The position numbers and the translations under genes were made by a program. This document shows, one piece after another, positions 25,694 through 33,674 of a DNA stretch of 64,000 bases. The notes beneath the pieces are model-generated. The model did not search any database. It was not told the origin of the DNA and worked only from the letters and a program-made list of their open reading frames with translations. Positions within the stretch are counted from its first letter, which is position 1. Every line of letters starts with the position of its first letter. The stretch spans positions 992,001-1,056,000 of the forward strand of contig CAWDHQ010000002.1 in the NCBI GenBank assembly GCA_963802215.1, given 5' to 3'. This stretch comes from SHZI01 sp963802215 (GTDB taxonomy: Bacteria > Pseudomonadota > Gammaproteobacteria > Steroidobacterales > GCA-2729495).

Positions 25694-26812
25694 ATGACGA
25701 CTGACGGGCCCGGCGCCGGCGCCGCGCCGCTGGACCTGCCCTCGTGGCAACAGGTTGATGTCCCGGACTACGGTCCCGGCGTGCAGTTGATCGTGGACGG
25801 CGCGCCCGTCTGGTTCGCGTCCCCCGATGCCGCACTGGAGCCTGGACCGGAGGCGGCCACCTGCGTCCTGGCCTATCCGTGCCTGCTGGCAGGACGCCCG
25901 CTGCGTTACCCGGGGGCTACGCCTGGTGACCGCTTCCTGGCGAACGTGCGCAAGGCGACGGCGCTGATGGGCGACTGGTGGGGTCACACGCCCGCCGGGT
26001 ACGTCGTCCCGACGCCGCGCCCGACGGCGGGCAGGCCGGCCGAAGCGGCGGCGCCCCCGGGTACCGCACTGTTCTTCAGCGGGGGCATCGACTCGTTCTA
26101 CTCCCTCACCCGGTACCCCAGCGTCGGCACCCTGGTGTTCCTGCGGGGATTCGACGTGCGGCTGGCCAACCGGGCGGCGGCCGACACGCTGGCCGCGGCC
26201 TTCCGGCGCATTGCCGCCGATCGCGGCATTCCGCTGCTGACGGTCGCGACGAACCTGCGGGAACATGCCACCCTCGGCCGGCTGCGCTGGCCCCGCTACC
26301 ACGGGTCGTTGCTGGCGGCGGTCGCGCACCTGCTCCGGCACCGCGCATCGCACTTCATCATCTCGTCGTCCTACCCCGAGAGAAACCTCATGCCCTGGGG
26401 AAGCCATCCCGAACTGGATCCGTGCTGGGGCGACGACCAGCTCACCATCACCCACTTTGGCTGGGACCGGTCGAGGGCCGAGAAGCTCGTGGCGATGGCG
26501 GGGGAGGCGCAGGTGCACCGGGAGCTGCGTGTCTGCTACCCGGCCCCCACGGTGGATGGCAACTGCGGGCGCTGCGAGAAATGCGTACGCACCCGGCTCA
26601 CTTACCGCCTGGCATTGCCCGGCGTGCATTGCGCCGCGATCCCCGATTCGCCGCCACTGCCCGCGGCGATCGACGGGCTGGCTCCGCTGTGGCCCCGGAC
26701 CCTGCTGGAAGACTACCGGCAGCTGCTGGCGCTCGCGGCCGGCGAAGACGACGTCACCCGGGCGCTCCGCGCCCTCATCGAACGCAGCGAGCAGAAGATG
26801 CAGTCGCCCTAG
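25694..26812 (+). CDS. PP-loop ATP pyrophosphatase family protein with zinc knuckle
   Basis: A 372-residue protein. Residues 129-134 are SGGIDS, the N-type PP-loop that activates a carboxylate or carbonyl by adenylation. A C-terminal CGRCEKC at 291-297 forms a zinc knuckle like that in QueC-type enzymes. FDVRLANR and FIISSSYPERN are conserved-looking strands of the ATP fold. The first ~115 residues are an unassigned N-terminal domain. The partner propeller gene lies 15 bp upstream. It is not a complete QueC, GuaA or TilS; the acceptor substrate is unknown. Confidence 0.65.
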   Translation: MTTDGPGAGAAPLDLPSWQQVDVPDYGPGVQLIVDGAPVWFASPDAALEPGPEAATCVLAYPCLLAGRPLRYPGATPGDRFLANVRKATALMGDWWGHTPAGYVVPTPRPTAGRPAEAAAPPGTALFFSGGIDSFYSLTRYPSVGTLVFLRGFDVRLANRAAADTLAAAFRRIAADRGIPLLTVATNLREHATLGRLRWPRYHGSLLAAVAHLLRHRASHFIISSSYPERNLMPWGSHPELDPCWGDDQLTITHFGWDRSRAEKLVAMAGEAQVHRELRVCYPAPTVDGNCGRCEKCVRTRLTYRLALPGVHCAAIPDSPPLPAAIDGLAPLWPRTLLEDYRQLLALAAGEDDVTRALRALIERSEQKMQSP

Positions 26813-26846
26813 ATGCCGCGGCCGCCCTGGCGGCAGGGGCTCCCCG

Positions 26847-27380
26847 TCATTCCTTCCACTCGAAGATCTCGACCTTCTCTGCGGCCATTATGTAGTCGGT
26901 GTCCGCCATGTCGCCCGTCCAGGGCTTGGTGGACATCAGGCCGGTGACCCAGTACGGATCCGCCATGGACTTCAGGTTGAAGGGCTTCTTGAGCTTCACG
27001 TAGACGATCTGGTTGGGCGGGGGCGGCGGCACGTGGATGCAGGCGCCGAAATACGGCACGAGCAGGAACTCGTCGATCATCCCTCCCGCATCGGATTCCA
27101 GCGGCACGATGTAGCCCGGCAGCTTGACGTACTGGCCGTCCAGTTCCTTCACCGGGTTGAAGGTGTACATGGGGACGTAGGCCGGCTTGGCGTCCGTGCC
27201 GCCCAGCTTGTCACCGGACTTGCCCGGGATCCCGGCTCCCGGGAAGGCCGCCGACGGCGGCGCGGACACCGGGGGGACCATTTCGTCCCAGGTCAGTTCC
27301 CTGGGCTTGGCGGGCGCGCCGGTGGCGCTGGTTGCCGCCAGGGACAGTCCGAGGAGCACGGCGAAGATCAGTCGTTTCAT
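26847..27380 (-). CDS. DUF3299 family exported protein
   Basis: A 177-residue exported protein with a signal peptide (residues 1-21). It carries the DUF3299 core: GQYVKLPGYIVPLE, EFLLVPYFGACIHVPPPPPNQIVYVKL and WVTGLMSTKPW, an OB-like fold with a conserved Cys. It is the last gene of a four- or five-gene cluster read from 30240 down, and starts 11 bp after the permease gene. DUF3299 proteins accompany zinc-type ABC systems with a DUF2796 protein, so a periplasmic role in metal handling is likely (inference). Confidence 0.8.
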   Translation of the reverse strand: MKRLIFAVLLGLSLAATSATGAPAKPRELTWDEMVPPVSAPPSAAFPGAGIPGKSGDKLGGTDAKPAYVPMYTFNPVKELDGQYVKLPGYIVPLESDAGGMIDEFLLVPYFGACIHVPPPPPNQIVYVKLKKPFNLKSMADPYWVTGLMSTKPWTGDMADTDYIMAAEKVEIFEWKE

Positions 27381-27391
27381 GGGCAGGGATC

Positions 27392-28663
27392 CTATACGCG
27401 AATCGTGAGGCCGTCAGTGAGTGCGTTCCGGTAGGCGCGCCAGGCTGGCAGCACGCCCATGAGCAGCGCGGCCGCGACGACGGTCGCCGCGATCGTCAGG
27501 TCCCACTCGCCCGGCGGCCGGAGTGTAACGAAGATGCCGAAGCGCTCCTCGATGACCGGGGCTCCCGCGGCAAGCAGCAGGTAAAGGGTCGCGAAACCCA
27601 GGACCACCCCGGTGACCGCCAGCAGCCCGGCCTCGCTCACCAGCAGCCCGAAGATGTGCCAGGGCCGTGCGCCGACCGAACGGAGGATGGCCATCTCCCG
27701 GCGGCGCTCGTTCAGGCTGGTGAGGATCGCGGTGAGCATCCCGAGCAGGCCGCCGAGCACCACGAAGCCGCTGATGGCGAGCAGGGCGATCTCCACGACG
27801 CCGACGAGATCCCACAGCTGCTGGAGCGCCACGCCGGGGATGATGGCCGACAGCGGCTCCTCGGGATACTCGTTGATGGCCCGCTGGAGACGGAAGGACG
27901 CCGCCCGCGACTTGAGCCCCACCAGCAGGGCGGTGATGGCTCTCGGTGTCAGGTCCATCTGCCGCACCTGGTCCGCCGTGATCTCCTGGCCCCGGATGCG
28001 GGTGCCGCTCTGCCAGTCCGCGTGGATGGCCTCGATGGCTTCCAGGCTCACGTGGACGGTGCGGTCCACCGGGGTGCCCGTCTTCTTCAGGATGCCCCGG
28101 ATGACGAACGGCTTGTCGTCGTGGTTCATGAAGCTGGTGGCGCCGAGCCCGTGGGCGATGACGACCTCCTGGCCCAGCTGGTAGCCCAGCGTCCGCGCCA
28201 CGTCGGCACCGATGACGGCGTCGAACAGGTCGGCGACGGGCCCGCCCGCGGCGAACTGCAGGGTCCGGTCGCCGGCGAAGCGGTAGTGCACGTAGTAATC
28301 CGGGCTCGTGCCCAGCACCCGGAAGCCCCGGTGGGAGTCGCCCAGCGAGAGGGGAATCGTCCAGGCGACCTCGCGCCGTTGCGCCAGGTCCTGGTAGGTC
28401 TGCCAGGTGATGTTGTTGGTGGCGGTGCCGATCCGGAACACGGAGTAGAGGAGCAGGTTCAGGTCGCCGCTGCGCGCACCGACGATGAGGTCCGTGCCGG
28501 AGATCGTGTTCGCGAAGCTGGCGCGGGCCTCGGTCCGCACGCGCTCCACGCCGAGCAGCAGCGTCACACTGACGGCGATCGAGAAGATGGTGAGCAGCGC
28601 CGTTCCGCGCCGGTTCCACAGGCTGCGCGCCGCGAGACCAAGGATGGTGCGCAGGCCGTTCAT
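27392..28663 (-). CDS. FtsX-like ABC transporter permease
   Basis: A 423-residue permease. It has an N-terminal membrane helix (ALLTIFSIAVSVTLLLG), a ~225-residue periplasmic MacB-like domain, and three C-terminal helices around 285-310, 335-365 and 390-410 with FtsX-type NERRREMAILRSVGARPWHIFGLL. It shares a four-base ATGA overlap (28660-28663) with the ATPase stop, so the two are translated together. It should act in the inner membrane with the ATPase, moving or releasing a substrate for the DUF2796/DUF3299 proteins. Confidence 0.85.
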   Translation of the reverse strand: MNGLRTILGLAARSLWNRRGTALLTIFSIAVSVTLLLGVERVRTEARASFANTISGTDLIVGARSGDLNLLLYSVFRIGTATNNITWQTYQDLAQRREVAWTIPLSLGDSHRGFRVLGTSPDYYVHYRFAGDRTLQFAAGGPVADLFDAVIGADVARTLGYQLGQEVVIAHGLGATSFMNHDDKPFVIRGILKKTGTPVDRTVHVSLEAIEAIHADWQSGTRIRGQEITADQVRQMDLTPRAITALLVGLKSRAASFRLQRAINEYPEEPLSAIIPGVALQQLWDLVGVVEIALLAISGFVVLGGLLGMLTAILTSLNERRREMAILRSVGARPWHIFGLLVSEAGLLAVTGVVLGFATLYLLLAAGAPVIEERFGIFVTLRPPGEWDLTIAATVVAAALLMGVLPAWRAYRNALTDGLTIRV

Positions 28664-29364
28664 GCCGCGCGCCTGCTGCCGGGCCGGTTGAGTCCGGGGA
28701 GATCGATCTGCCGGTCGAACTGCCCGGCCAGCGACCGGTCGTGGCTGACGAAGACGATGGCGCTGCCGGCGGCCGTGCATTCGCTCATCAGGAGCCTGAT
28801 GAAATCCGCGCGGGCGTCGGCGTCGAGGGAGGACGTGGGCTCGTCGGCGATCACCAGGTCGGGACGGCCGATCAGCGCGCGTGCGGCCGCCACCCGCTGC
28901 TGCTGGCCGATGCTGAGTTCCGTGACGCGGCGGTCGAGGAGGGCGGGATCATCGAGGCCCAGGTGGCCGAGAAGGCGCTCGGCTTCCGTGCGGATGTCCG
29001 TCGCCTCGGTCAGCGCCCGCGCCCGGCGCCGGGCAGAGAACCGGCAGGGCAGGGCGACGTTGTCCCGCACCGGAAGGTAGGGCAGCAGGTTGAACATCTG
29101 GAAGATGAAGCCGATGCGGTCCGCCCGCAGGGCATCGCGGCGGGCCGGGCTGAGTTCGCCCAGCGATTCGCCGAGCACGCGGACGGTGCCGCTGCCGGGC
29201 GTGAGTACGCCGCCGATCAGGCCGAGCAGAGTGCTCTTGCCGCTGCCGCTCGGACCGCTGATGAAGACCCGTTCGCCGGGCGCCACTTCCAGCTTGTCGA
29301 TCTCCAGCAGGGGTTTGCCGGTTCCCCAGCCGAACACGACATCCCGAAGGTCGACCGCGCTCAT
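28660..29364 (-). CDS. ABC transporter ATP-binding protein (LolD/MacB type)
   Basis: A 234-residue ATPase with Walker A GPSGSGKST at 37-45, Q-loop FIFQMFNLLPYL, signature ELSIGQQQRVA (a variant LSIGQ), Walker B VIADEPTSSLD and a His switch VFVSHD. It couples with the FtsX-like permease downstream. Its ATG overlaps the DUF2796 stop (29361) by four bases, and its stop overlaps the permease start in the same way. The pattern is tight translational coupling of three genes. Confidence 0.85.
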   Translation of the reverse strand: MSAVDLRDVVFGWGTGKPLLEIDKLEVAPGERVFISGPSGSGKSTLLGLIGGVLTPGSGTVRVLGESLGELSPARRDALRADRIGFIFQMFNLLPYLPVRDNVALPCRFSARRRARALTEATDIRTEAERLLGHLGLDDPALLDRRVTELSIGQQQRVAAARALIGRPDLVIADEPTSSLDADARADFIRLLMSECTAAGSAIVFVSHDRSLAGQFDRQIDLPGLNRPGSRRAA

Positions 29365-29879
29365 TGCGGCAGCAGCACCCGCGTGGTGCCCGGCGTGAGC
29401 ACCACCGCCTTCTGGCCCGCGGCGGTCACCACGCTCGTGGCGACACGCTGCGTGCCCGGGAAGGCGGTGAACAGCTTCGCCTCGACCCAGGTGAGCGCCG
29501 CGGGGCTGCCGCAACGGAACTCCCAGAAGGCCTCCAGGTCGGCGTGGCCGTCGGACCCGTACTCCGGCGGGGACACCGCCGCGGATTGCAGCCGGCACTG
29601 GGCCCCCGGCGGCGTCAGGAACAGGGCGGCGCCGTCGCGCAGCACGTTCAGCACCCGGGCGAGTTCCTGCTTCTCCTGTTCGTTGGCGGGCTTGCGCTCG
29701 AAGCCGGTGAAGTTGGCCGCGGGCCCGTCCAGCTCGATCACGAGACTCTGGCCCTCCACCGCGATGCCGAGCGCGGTGCTGCCGTGCTCGTGCCGTCCCG
29801 CGGAGCGGGTTTCGGCCGCGAGGCCTGTCGAGAAGGTCATGGCGGTAATCATCAGCGAAGGCAGCATTGCCAGTTTCAT
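29361..29879 (-). CDS. DUF2796 (ZrgA-like) periplasmic protein
   Basis: A 172-residue exported protein with signal peptide ending near GLAAE. The mature start has RHEHGST and then LGIAVEGQSLVIELDGPAANFTGFE, the DUF2796/ZrgA signature. C-terminal FWEFRCGSP and LFTAFPGTQ also match that family. Its His-rich start is shorter than in most ZrgA proteins, which have a longer His/Asp/Glu loop. It is presumed to bind zinc and deliver it to the ABC system whose genes overlap it downstream. Confidence 0.8.
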   Translation of the reverse strand: MKLAMLPSLMITAMTFSTGLAAETRSAGRHEHGSTALGIAVEGQSLVIELDGPAANFTGFERKPANEQEKQELARVLNVLRDGAALFLTPPGAQCRLQSAAVSPPEYGSDGHADLEAFWEFRCGSPAALTWVEAKLFTAFPGTQRVATSVVTAAGQKAVVLTPGTTRVLLPQ

Positions 29880-29961
29880 GCGTTCCGGACTCCCGTGTTG
29901 TGGTGCGCCTGCATGGCCGGCCGGGGCCACGGCACTTCCAGCGTGACTCGTCGTCGCGAGG

Positions 29962-30240
29962 TCAGGCGAACGGTGGGCCCCGGGCTGTGGCGCGGGCGGG
30001 GGCCGCCCGGTCGAGGGTACCGGACAGGGACGGGAAGGGGGTGGCCGCGAGGCGTGGCGGCATGTCGCACGCGGCGGTCGGGGCGACGCCGTGCTGGAAC
30101 GACCCGAGCTGCAGGCAGACGTCGCAGCTGGTGTCCTCCGGGTGTGCGGAGCCGTGGGCGAGATCGGCTACCGGCAGGAGCAGCGCGAAATGGACAATCA
30201 GCGCGAAGACCAGGAAGCGACCTTGGCGGGGTGTCAGCAT
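29962..30240 (-). CDS. Small Cys-containing exported protein (DUF2946-like)
   Basis: A 92-residue protein with an N-terminal hydrophobic segment (VFALIVHFALLLPVADLAHG) and then a CDVCLQLGSFQHG motif, similar in layout to short DUF2946/CopL-type proteins with a Cys pair after a signal segment. It precedes the ZrgA-like gene by 82 bp, in the same orientation, and may be the first gene of that cluster. A metal-binding role is possible but rests on the His/Cys content only. Confidence 0.5.
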   Translation of the reverse strand: MLTPRQGRFLVFALIVHFALLLPVADLAHGSAHPEDTSCDVCLQLGSFQHGVAPTAACDMPPRLAATPFPSLSGTLDRAAPARATARGPPFA

Positions 30241-30273
30241 AAAATGACTATAACACCGCCAAGGAGAGCCCCC

Positions 30274-30792
30274 ATGAGCACCGCCTACCGCTGGGTCGAG
30301 CCGCCCTGGCCCCTGACCGAACTGCCCCGTGAGCAGCTGGAAGACAGGATCCAGCAGCTGCTGGGGTCCACCAACATGTGCGTCATGGCGACGGTGAATG
30401 CGAAGGGGCAGCCCATCGCCAGCCCGATCGAGTTCTACGCCGACGGCCTCGACCTCTACATGCTGCCGGACCCCGGCACGCCGAAGCTGAAGGCGCTGCA
30501 GCGCGATCCGCACATTTCAGTGGCCGTCCACGGCGCCTACCACGGCTGGCACAGTGCCCGCGGCGCGCAGATCTTCGGCCAGGCCCACATCCTCGAGCCC
30601 CACGCCCCCGGCTGGGAGCGGGGCATGAAGGTGTTCCGCTGGCACGAGTGGATGAGCGACCTGGCCATGGACACCAGCAAGCCCTTCGAACGCCAGGTGC
30701 TCAAGGTCGTCCCCGACCGCATCCTCTACACCGAGACCTGGCTGTGGAAGCTGGGGTTCGGTGCGAAGCAGAGGTGGGTGCGCCAGGGTTAG
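30274..30792 (+). CDS. Pyridoxamine 5'-phosphate oxidase-fold protein
   Basis: A 172-residue split-barrel flavin-type protein. The strand pattern NMCVMATVNAKGQPIASPIEFYADGLDLYMLPDPGTPKLKALQRDPHISVAVHG matches the PNPOx-like superfamily, which uses FMN, F420 or haem. An AAGGAGAG ribosome site precedes ATG 30274. It is divergent from the DUF2946-like gene with only 33 bp between starts, so the two probably share regulation. The cofactor cannot be decided from sequence alone. Confidence 0.8.
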   Translation: MSTAYRWVEPPWPLTELPREQLEDRIQQLLGSTNMCVMATVNAKGQPIASPIEFYADGLDLYMLPDPGTPKLKALQRDPHISVAVHGAYHGWHSARGAQIFGQAHILEPHAPGWERGMKVFRWHEWMSDLAMDTSKPFERQVLKVVPDRILYTETWLWKLGFGAKQRWVRQG

Positions 30793-30814
30793 CAGGCGCA
30801 CCCCGCTCAGTGGC

Positions 30815-30922
30815 TCAGAACGCGAGGGCGATGAACCGCACGATGCCGGCCAGTGCCACGAGGCTGATGATGACGACGAAGGCGGTTTCGACGTGCTGGC
30901 TGATGGAGTTGATGCGGGTCAT
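30815..30922 (-). CDS. 35-residue single-helix membrane protein
   Basis: A short frame reads MTRINSISQHVETAFVVIIS followed by LVALAGIVRFIALAF. It has a polar 14-residue N-terminus and one clear membrane helix from about residue 14 to the end. A GGAGA ribosome site sits 5-6 bases before the ATG at 30922, and a TGA closes the frame at 30815. It lies in the gap between the PNPOx-like gene and the TPR gene and has no overlapping gene. This composition and ribosome site are better than chance, but the function is unknown. Confidence 0.6.
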   Translation of the reverse strand: MTRINSISQHVETAFVVIISLVALAGIVRFIALAF

Positions 30923-30999
30923 GGTCTTCTCCGTAAAGGATTCAGTGACGGGGAGCGTTTCGGGGCGCCACCCGCGACGGATGCAGCCAGTGGGCCATC

Positions 31000-31047
31000 G
31001 TTACAAAGTGTTACAGCCGCGCCGGTGGGCGACGGCCGACCTATACT
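31000..31047 (+). promoter_or_regulatory. Direct-repeat operator and -10 of the TPR gene
   Basis: GTTACA at 31000 and again at 31010 are separated by four bases, a 10-bp repeat typical of OmpR/PhoB-family regulator sites. TATACT at 31042-31047 is a good -10 hexamer nine bases before the ATG, with no -35 consensus at the right distance. This suggests an activator-dependent promoter for the TPR gene. The distance from the ATG would give a very short leader. Confidence 0.4.
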
Positions 31048-31056
31048 TCGCTCGTC

Positions 31057-32577
31057 ATGGCCAGCCACCCGCCCCGCCCCGCAACGGACGCCCTGCGCCA
31101 GGCCATGGGCCTGCACCGGGCCGGCCGCCTCCCGGAAGCAGACGAACTTTATGCGGCCGTCCTGCGGGACGATCCGGCCCAGGCCCAGGCCCTGCGGCTC
31201 CGGGGCATCCTGGCCCGGGACACCGGTAAGCACGAGCTCTCCCTGAAGCTGCTCCGCAAGGCCGCGGAGGCCGCGCCGGCCGACCCGGAACCTGCGGCCG
31301 AGCTGGGTCTCTCGTACCTGGCCGCGGGCTACCTGCAGCTGGCCGAGGCGGCGTTCCGCAAGGCCCTCGCCCGGGACCCGGACTCCGGGAAGGCGCTGGC
31401 CAACCTGGGCGCGCTGCTCCAGTACCGGGGCCACGTGCAGGCCTCCATCGACTGCCACCGGCGCGCGCTCGAACTGGACCCGGACGACCTGGAGGTCCGC
31501 TGCAACCTGGCCACCACGCTGGTCGAGGCGGGACGTGGCGAGGAGGCGCTGGCCGAGTGCGACGCCGCGCTGGCGTTCGCGCCGGGACGGCCCGAGCTGC
31601 TGGCCACCCGGGGTGCCGTGCTCGTGGGGCTCGGCCAGTATTCCGATGCAGTGCCCCTGCTCGAGGAGGCGCTCGGGTCGGGCCCCGACGACATGGCCCT
31701 GATCAACCTGGGTATGGCGCACCAGCAACTCGGCCAGCCTGGCCAGGCGATGGCCGCCCTCGAGACCGCCCTGCGCGTCAATCCGGACAACGCGCGGGCG
31801 ACGGCGGATCTCACCGCGTTGCTGTCGGCTGCCGGCCGCGGCGAGGCCGCTCTCGCGCTGAGCGAAGAGTTCCTGCAGCGGCATCCCGGCGAGCGGCTCG
31901 TGCTCTCGTCCCGGGGCGTGGCCCTCCGGGATTCCGGACTGGCGGACGCCGCGCGGGACCTGGTGGACCTGGAACGGCTCGTCAGGATCCGCGGGTTTCC
32001 GGTGCCGCGGGGCTTCACCGGCATCACGGAATTCAACGCGGGCCTCGCCGCGCTGCTGCGCGCCGATCCCTCCCTGCTGCCGAGTCCCCTCAGCAAGTCC
32101 ACCCGCGGCGGCACCCAGACCGGCGAGCTCGATCCGGATTCGTCGCCGGTGCTCGGCGCCTTCCGGGATGCGCTGAACGGGGAGCTGCGCTCGGTGATTG
32201 CCGAGCTGGCGGGGGACGGCTTCGCGGAGCACCCCGTCATGGCCTGGGCGTCGGACCGCTGGACCCTGCGGATCTGGGGCACGCTGCTCGCGCCCGGCGG
32301 TCACCAGCTTCCCCACCTGCACCCGCTGGCGTGGCTCAGCGGCGTCTACTACGTCGACGTTCCACCGGGGCTCGGCGAGGACGGCGCCCTGGAGTTCGGC
32401 GAGCCGCCGCCCCGGATTGCCGCGCGGGTCGAGCCGGAACGGCGCCGGGTTAGCGCGACACCCGGGCGCCTGGTGGTGTTCCCGTCCTGGTTCTGGCACC
32501 GGACGCTGCCCTTCGCCCAGCCGGGTGAACGGATCAGCGTGGCCTTCGACGTGATGCCGCTGGCGGGTCCGCGGTAG
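31057..32577 (+). CDS. TPR protein fused to a 2OG-Fe(II) oxygenase domain
   Basis: A 506-residue protein. Residues ~5-290 contain about eight TPR units (e.g. LRQAMGLHRAGRLPEADELYAAVL, ALANLGALLQYRGHVQASIDCHRRALELDPD). Residues ~330-500 form a 2-oxoglutarate/Fe(II) oxygenase domain of the putative 2OG-Fe type with the HLHPLAWLSGVYYVDVP and FPSWFWHRTLPF motifs and a late Arg. The TPRs probably recruit a protein substrate for hydroxylation. The stop TAG is formed by the start of a REP element. Confidence 0.8.
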   Translation: MASHPPRPATDALRQAMGLHRAGRLPEADELYAAVLRDDPAQAQALRLRGILARDTGKHELSLKLLRKAAEAAPADPEPAAELGLSYLAAGYLQLAEAAFRKALARDPDSGKALANLGALLQYRGHVQASIDCHRRALELDPDDLEVRCNLATTLVEAGRGEEALAECDAALAFAPGRPELLATRGAVLVGLGQYSDAVPLLEEALGSGPDDMALINLGMAHQQLGQPGQAMAALETALRVNPDNARATADLTALLSAAGRGEAALALSEEFLQRHPGERLVLSSRGVALRDSGLADAARDLVDLERLVRIRGFPVPRGFTGITEFNAGLAALLRADPSLLPSPLSKSTRGGTQTGELDPDSSPVLGAFRDALNGELRSVIAELAGDGFAEHPVMAWASDRWTLRIWGTLLAPGGHQLPHLHPLAWLSGVYYVDVPPGLGEDGALEFGEPPPRIAARVEPERRRVSATPGRLVVFPSWFWHRTLPFAQPGERISVAFDVMPLAGPR

Positions 32578-32595
32578 GAGCGGCTTCAGCCGCGA
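32574..32595. repeat. REP-type element, GTAGGAGCGG variant (half)
   Basis: GTAGGAGCGGCTTCAGCC followed by GCGA is a variant of the GTAGGAGCGCC REP family seen at 54514, 56501, 58811 and 63568. It contains the short internal palindrome CGGCTTCAGCCG. Only one arm is present. Its TAG is the stop codon of the TPR-dioxygenase gene. Confidence 0.7.
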
Positions 32596-32683
32596 CGACC
32601 CGGGTCCCCGGTGGCCGTCCCGAAAGTGGACACCGGATCCCCCCGGGCGCCGGATATCCGCCCGGGTGCATTAGCATTTGCCC

Positions 32684-33673
32684 ATGAAAACCGTCCTCAA
32701 GGCCCTAGCCGCCGTCCTGGCCGCCGCCGTCGCCGGCGCCCTCATCTATATATATGTCCTCCTGCCCCGCCAGCGCCCGGCGCCGGATCTCCGCGTGGAA
32801 GTCACGCCCGCGGTGCTGGAGCACGGCGAGTACCTGGTCAAGCACGTGCTCCTCTGCAACGACTGCCACTCGGAGCGGGACTGGACCCTCTACAGCGGCC
32901 CTGCAATGCCGCCGCTCGGTGCCGGCCGGCCCTGCATGGACAAGGACACCAAGGCCGTGGGCATCAACTTCGGCATGGGCGGGTTCCCGGGCCGGCTCTG
33001 CATCCGCAACATCACGCCCGATGTCGAGAGCGGCATCGGCGGATGGACCGACGGGGAGATCGCCCGGGCGATCCGGGAGGGCGTGAGCCGGGACGGCGAG
33101 GCGCTGTTCCCGATCATGCCCTGGTTCATGTACACGGGGATGTCCGACGAGGATGTCGGGGCCGTGATCGCCTACCTGCGCTCCCAGCCGCCGGTGAAGT
33201 CCTTCAGGCCCGACCGGCAGCTCGACTTCCCCCTCAACATCATCTTCCGCTTCTACCCGAAGCCGCTCGACGGTCCCGTGGCATCGGTTCCGCGCAGCGA
33301 CACCGTCGCCTACGGCCAGTACCTCAGCAAGATTGCCCGCTGCGAGTTCTGCCACACGGCCCGGGTCCGGGGCCGGCTGGAGCCCGTGGCGGACCGGCTG
33401 TTCTCCGGCGGCGTGCCCTTCGTGATGGGCACGCGCACCCAGTACTCGAAGAACCTCACCCCGCACGAGACCGGCATGGGCGGCTGGACGAAGGACATCT
33501 TCATCGCCCGGTTCCGCGCGCACACCGCGCCGTTCCCGGTGACCGAGGAGGAAAATTCCGAGATGGACTGGGTCGCTTTCTCCGGCATGACCGACGGGGA
33601 CCTTGGCGCGATCTGGGATTTCCTGCAGACTCTGCCGCCCCTGGAAACGAAGCTGCTGGACCGGGCTGACTGA
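32684..33673 (+). CDS. Dihaem c-type cytochrome, membrane anchored
   Basis: A 329-residue protein with an N-terminal helix (ALAAVLAAAVAGALIYIYVLL) and two haem motifs, CNDCH at 58-62 and CEFCH at 220-224. Each half has the ITPD/LTPHE...GGWTD or GGWTK and MPW or Met-rich segment common to the cytochrome c subunits of alcohol/aldehyde-type dehydrogenases. It is likely anchored in the inner membrane facing the periplasm and passes electrons to the respiratory chain. Its stop lies 1 bp before the asd start, which is unusual company and may be accidental. Confidence 0.8.
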   Translation: MKTVLKALAAVLAAAVAGALIYIYVLLPRQRPAPDLRVEVTPAVLEHGEYLVKHVLLCNDCHSERDWTLYSGPAMPPLGAGRPCMDKDTKAVGINFGMGGFPGRLCIRNITPDVESGIGGWTDGEIARAIREGVSRDGEALFPIMPWFMYTGMSDEDVGAVIAYLRSQPPVKSFRPDRQLDFPLNIIFRFYPKPLDGPVASVPRSDTVAYGQYLSKIARCEFCHTARVRGRLEPVADRLFSGGVPFVMGTRTQYSKNLTPHETGMGGWTKDIFIARFRAHTAPFPVTEEENSEMDWVAFSGMTDGDLGAIWDFLQTLPPLETKLLDRAD

Positions 33674-33674
33674 A

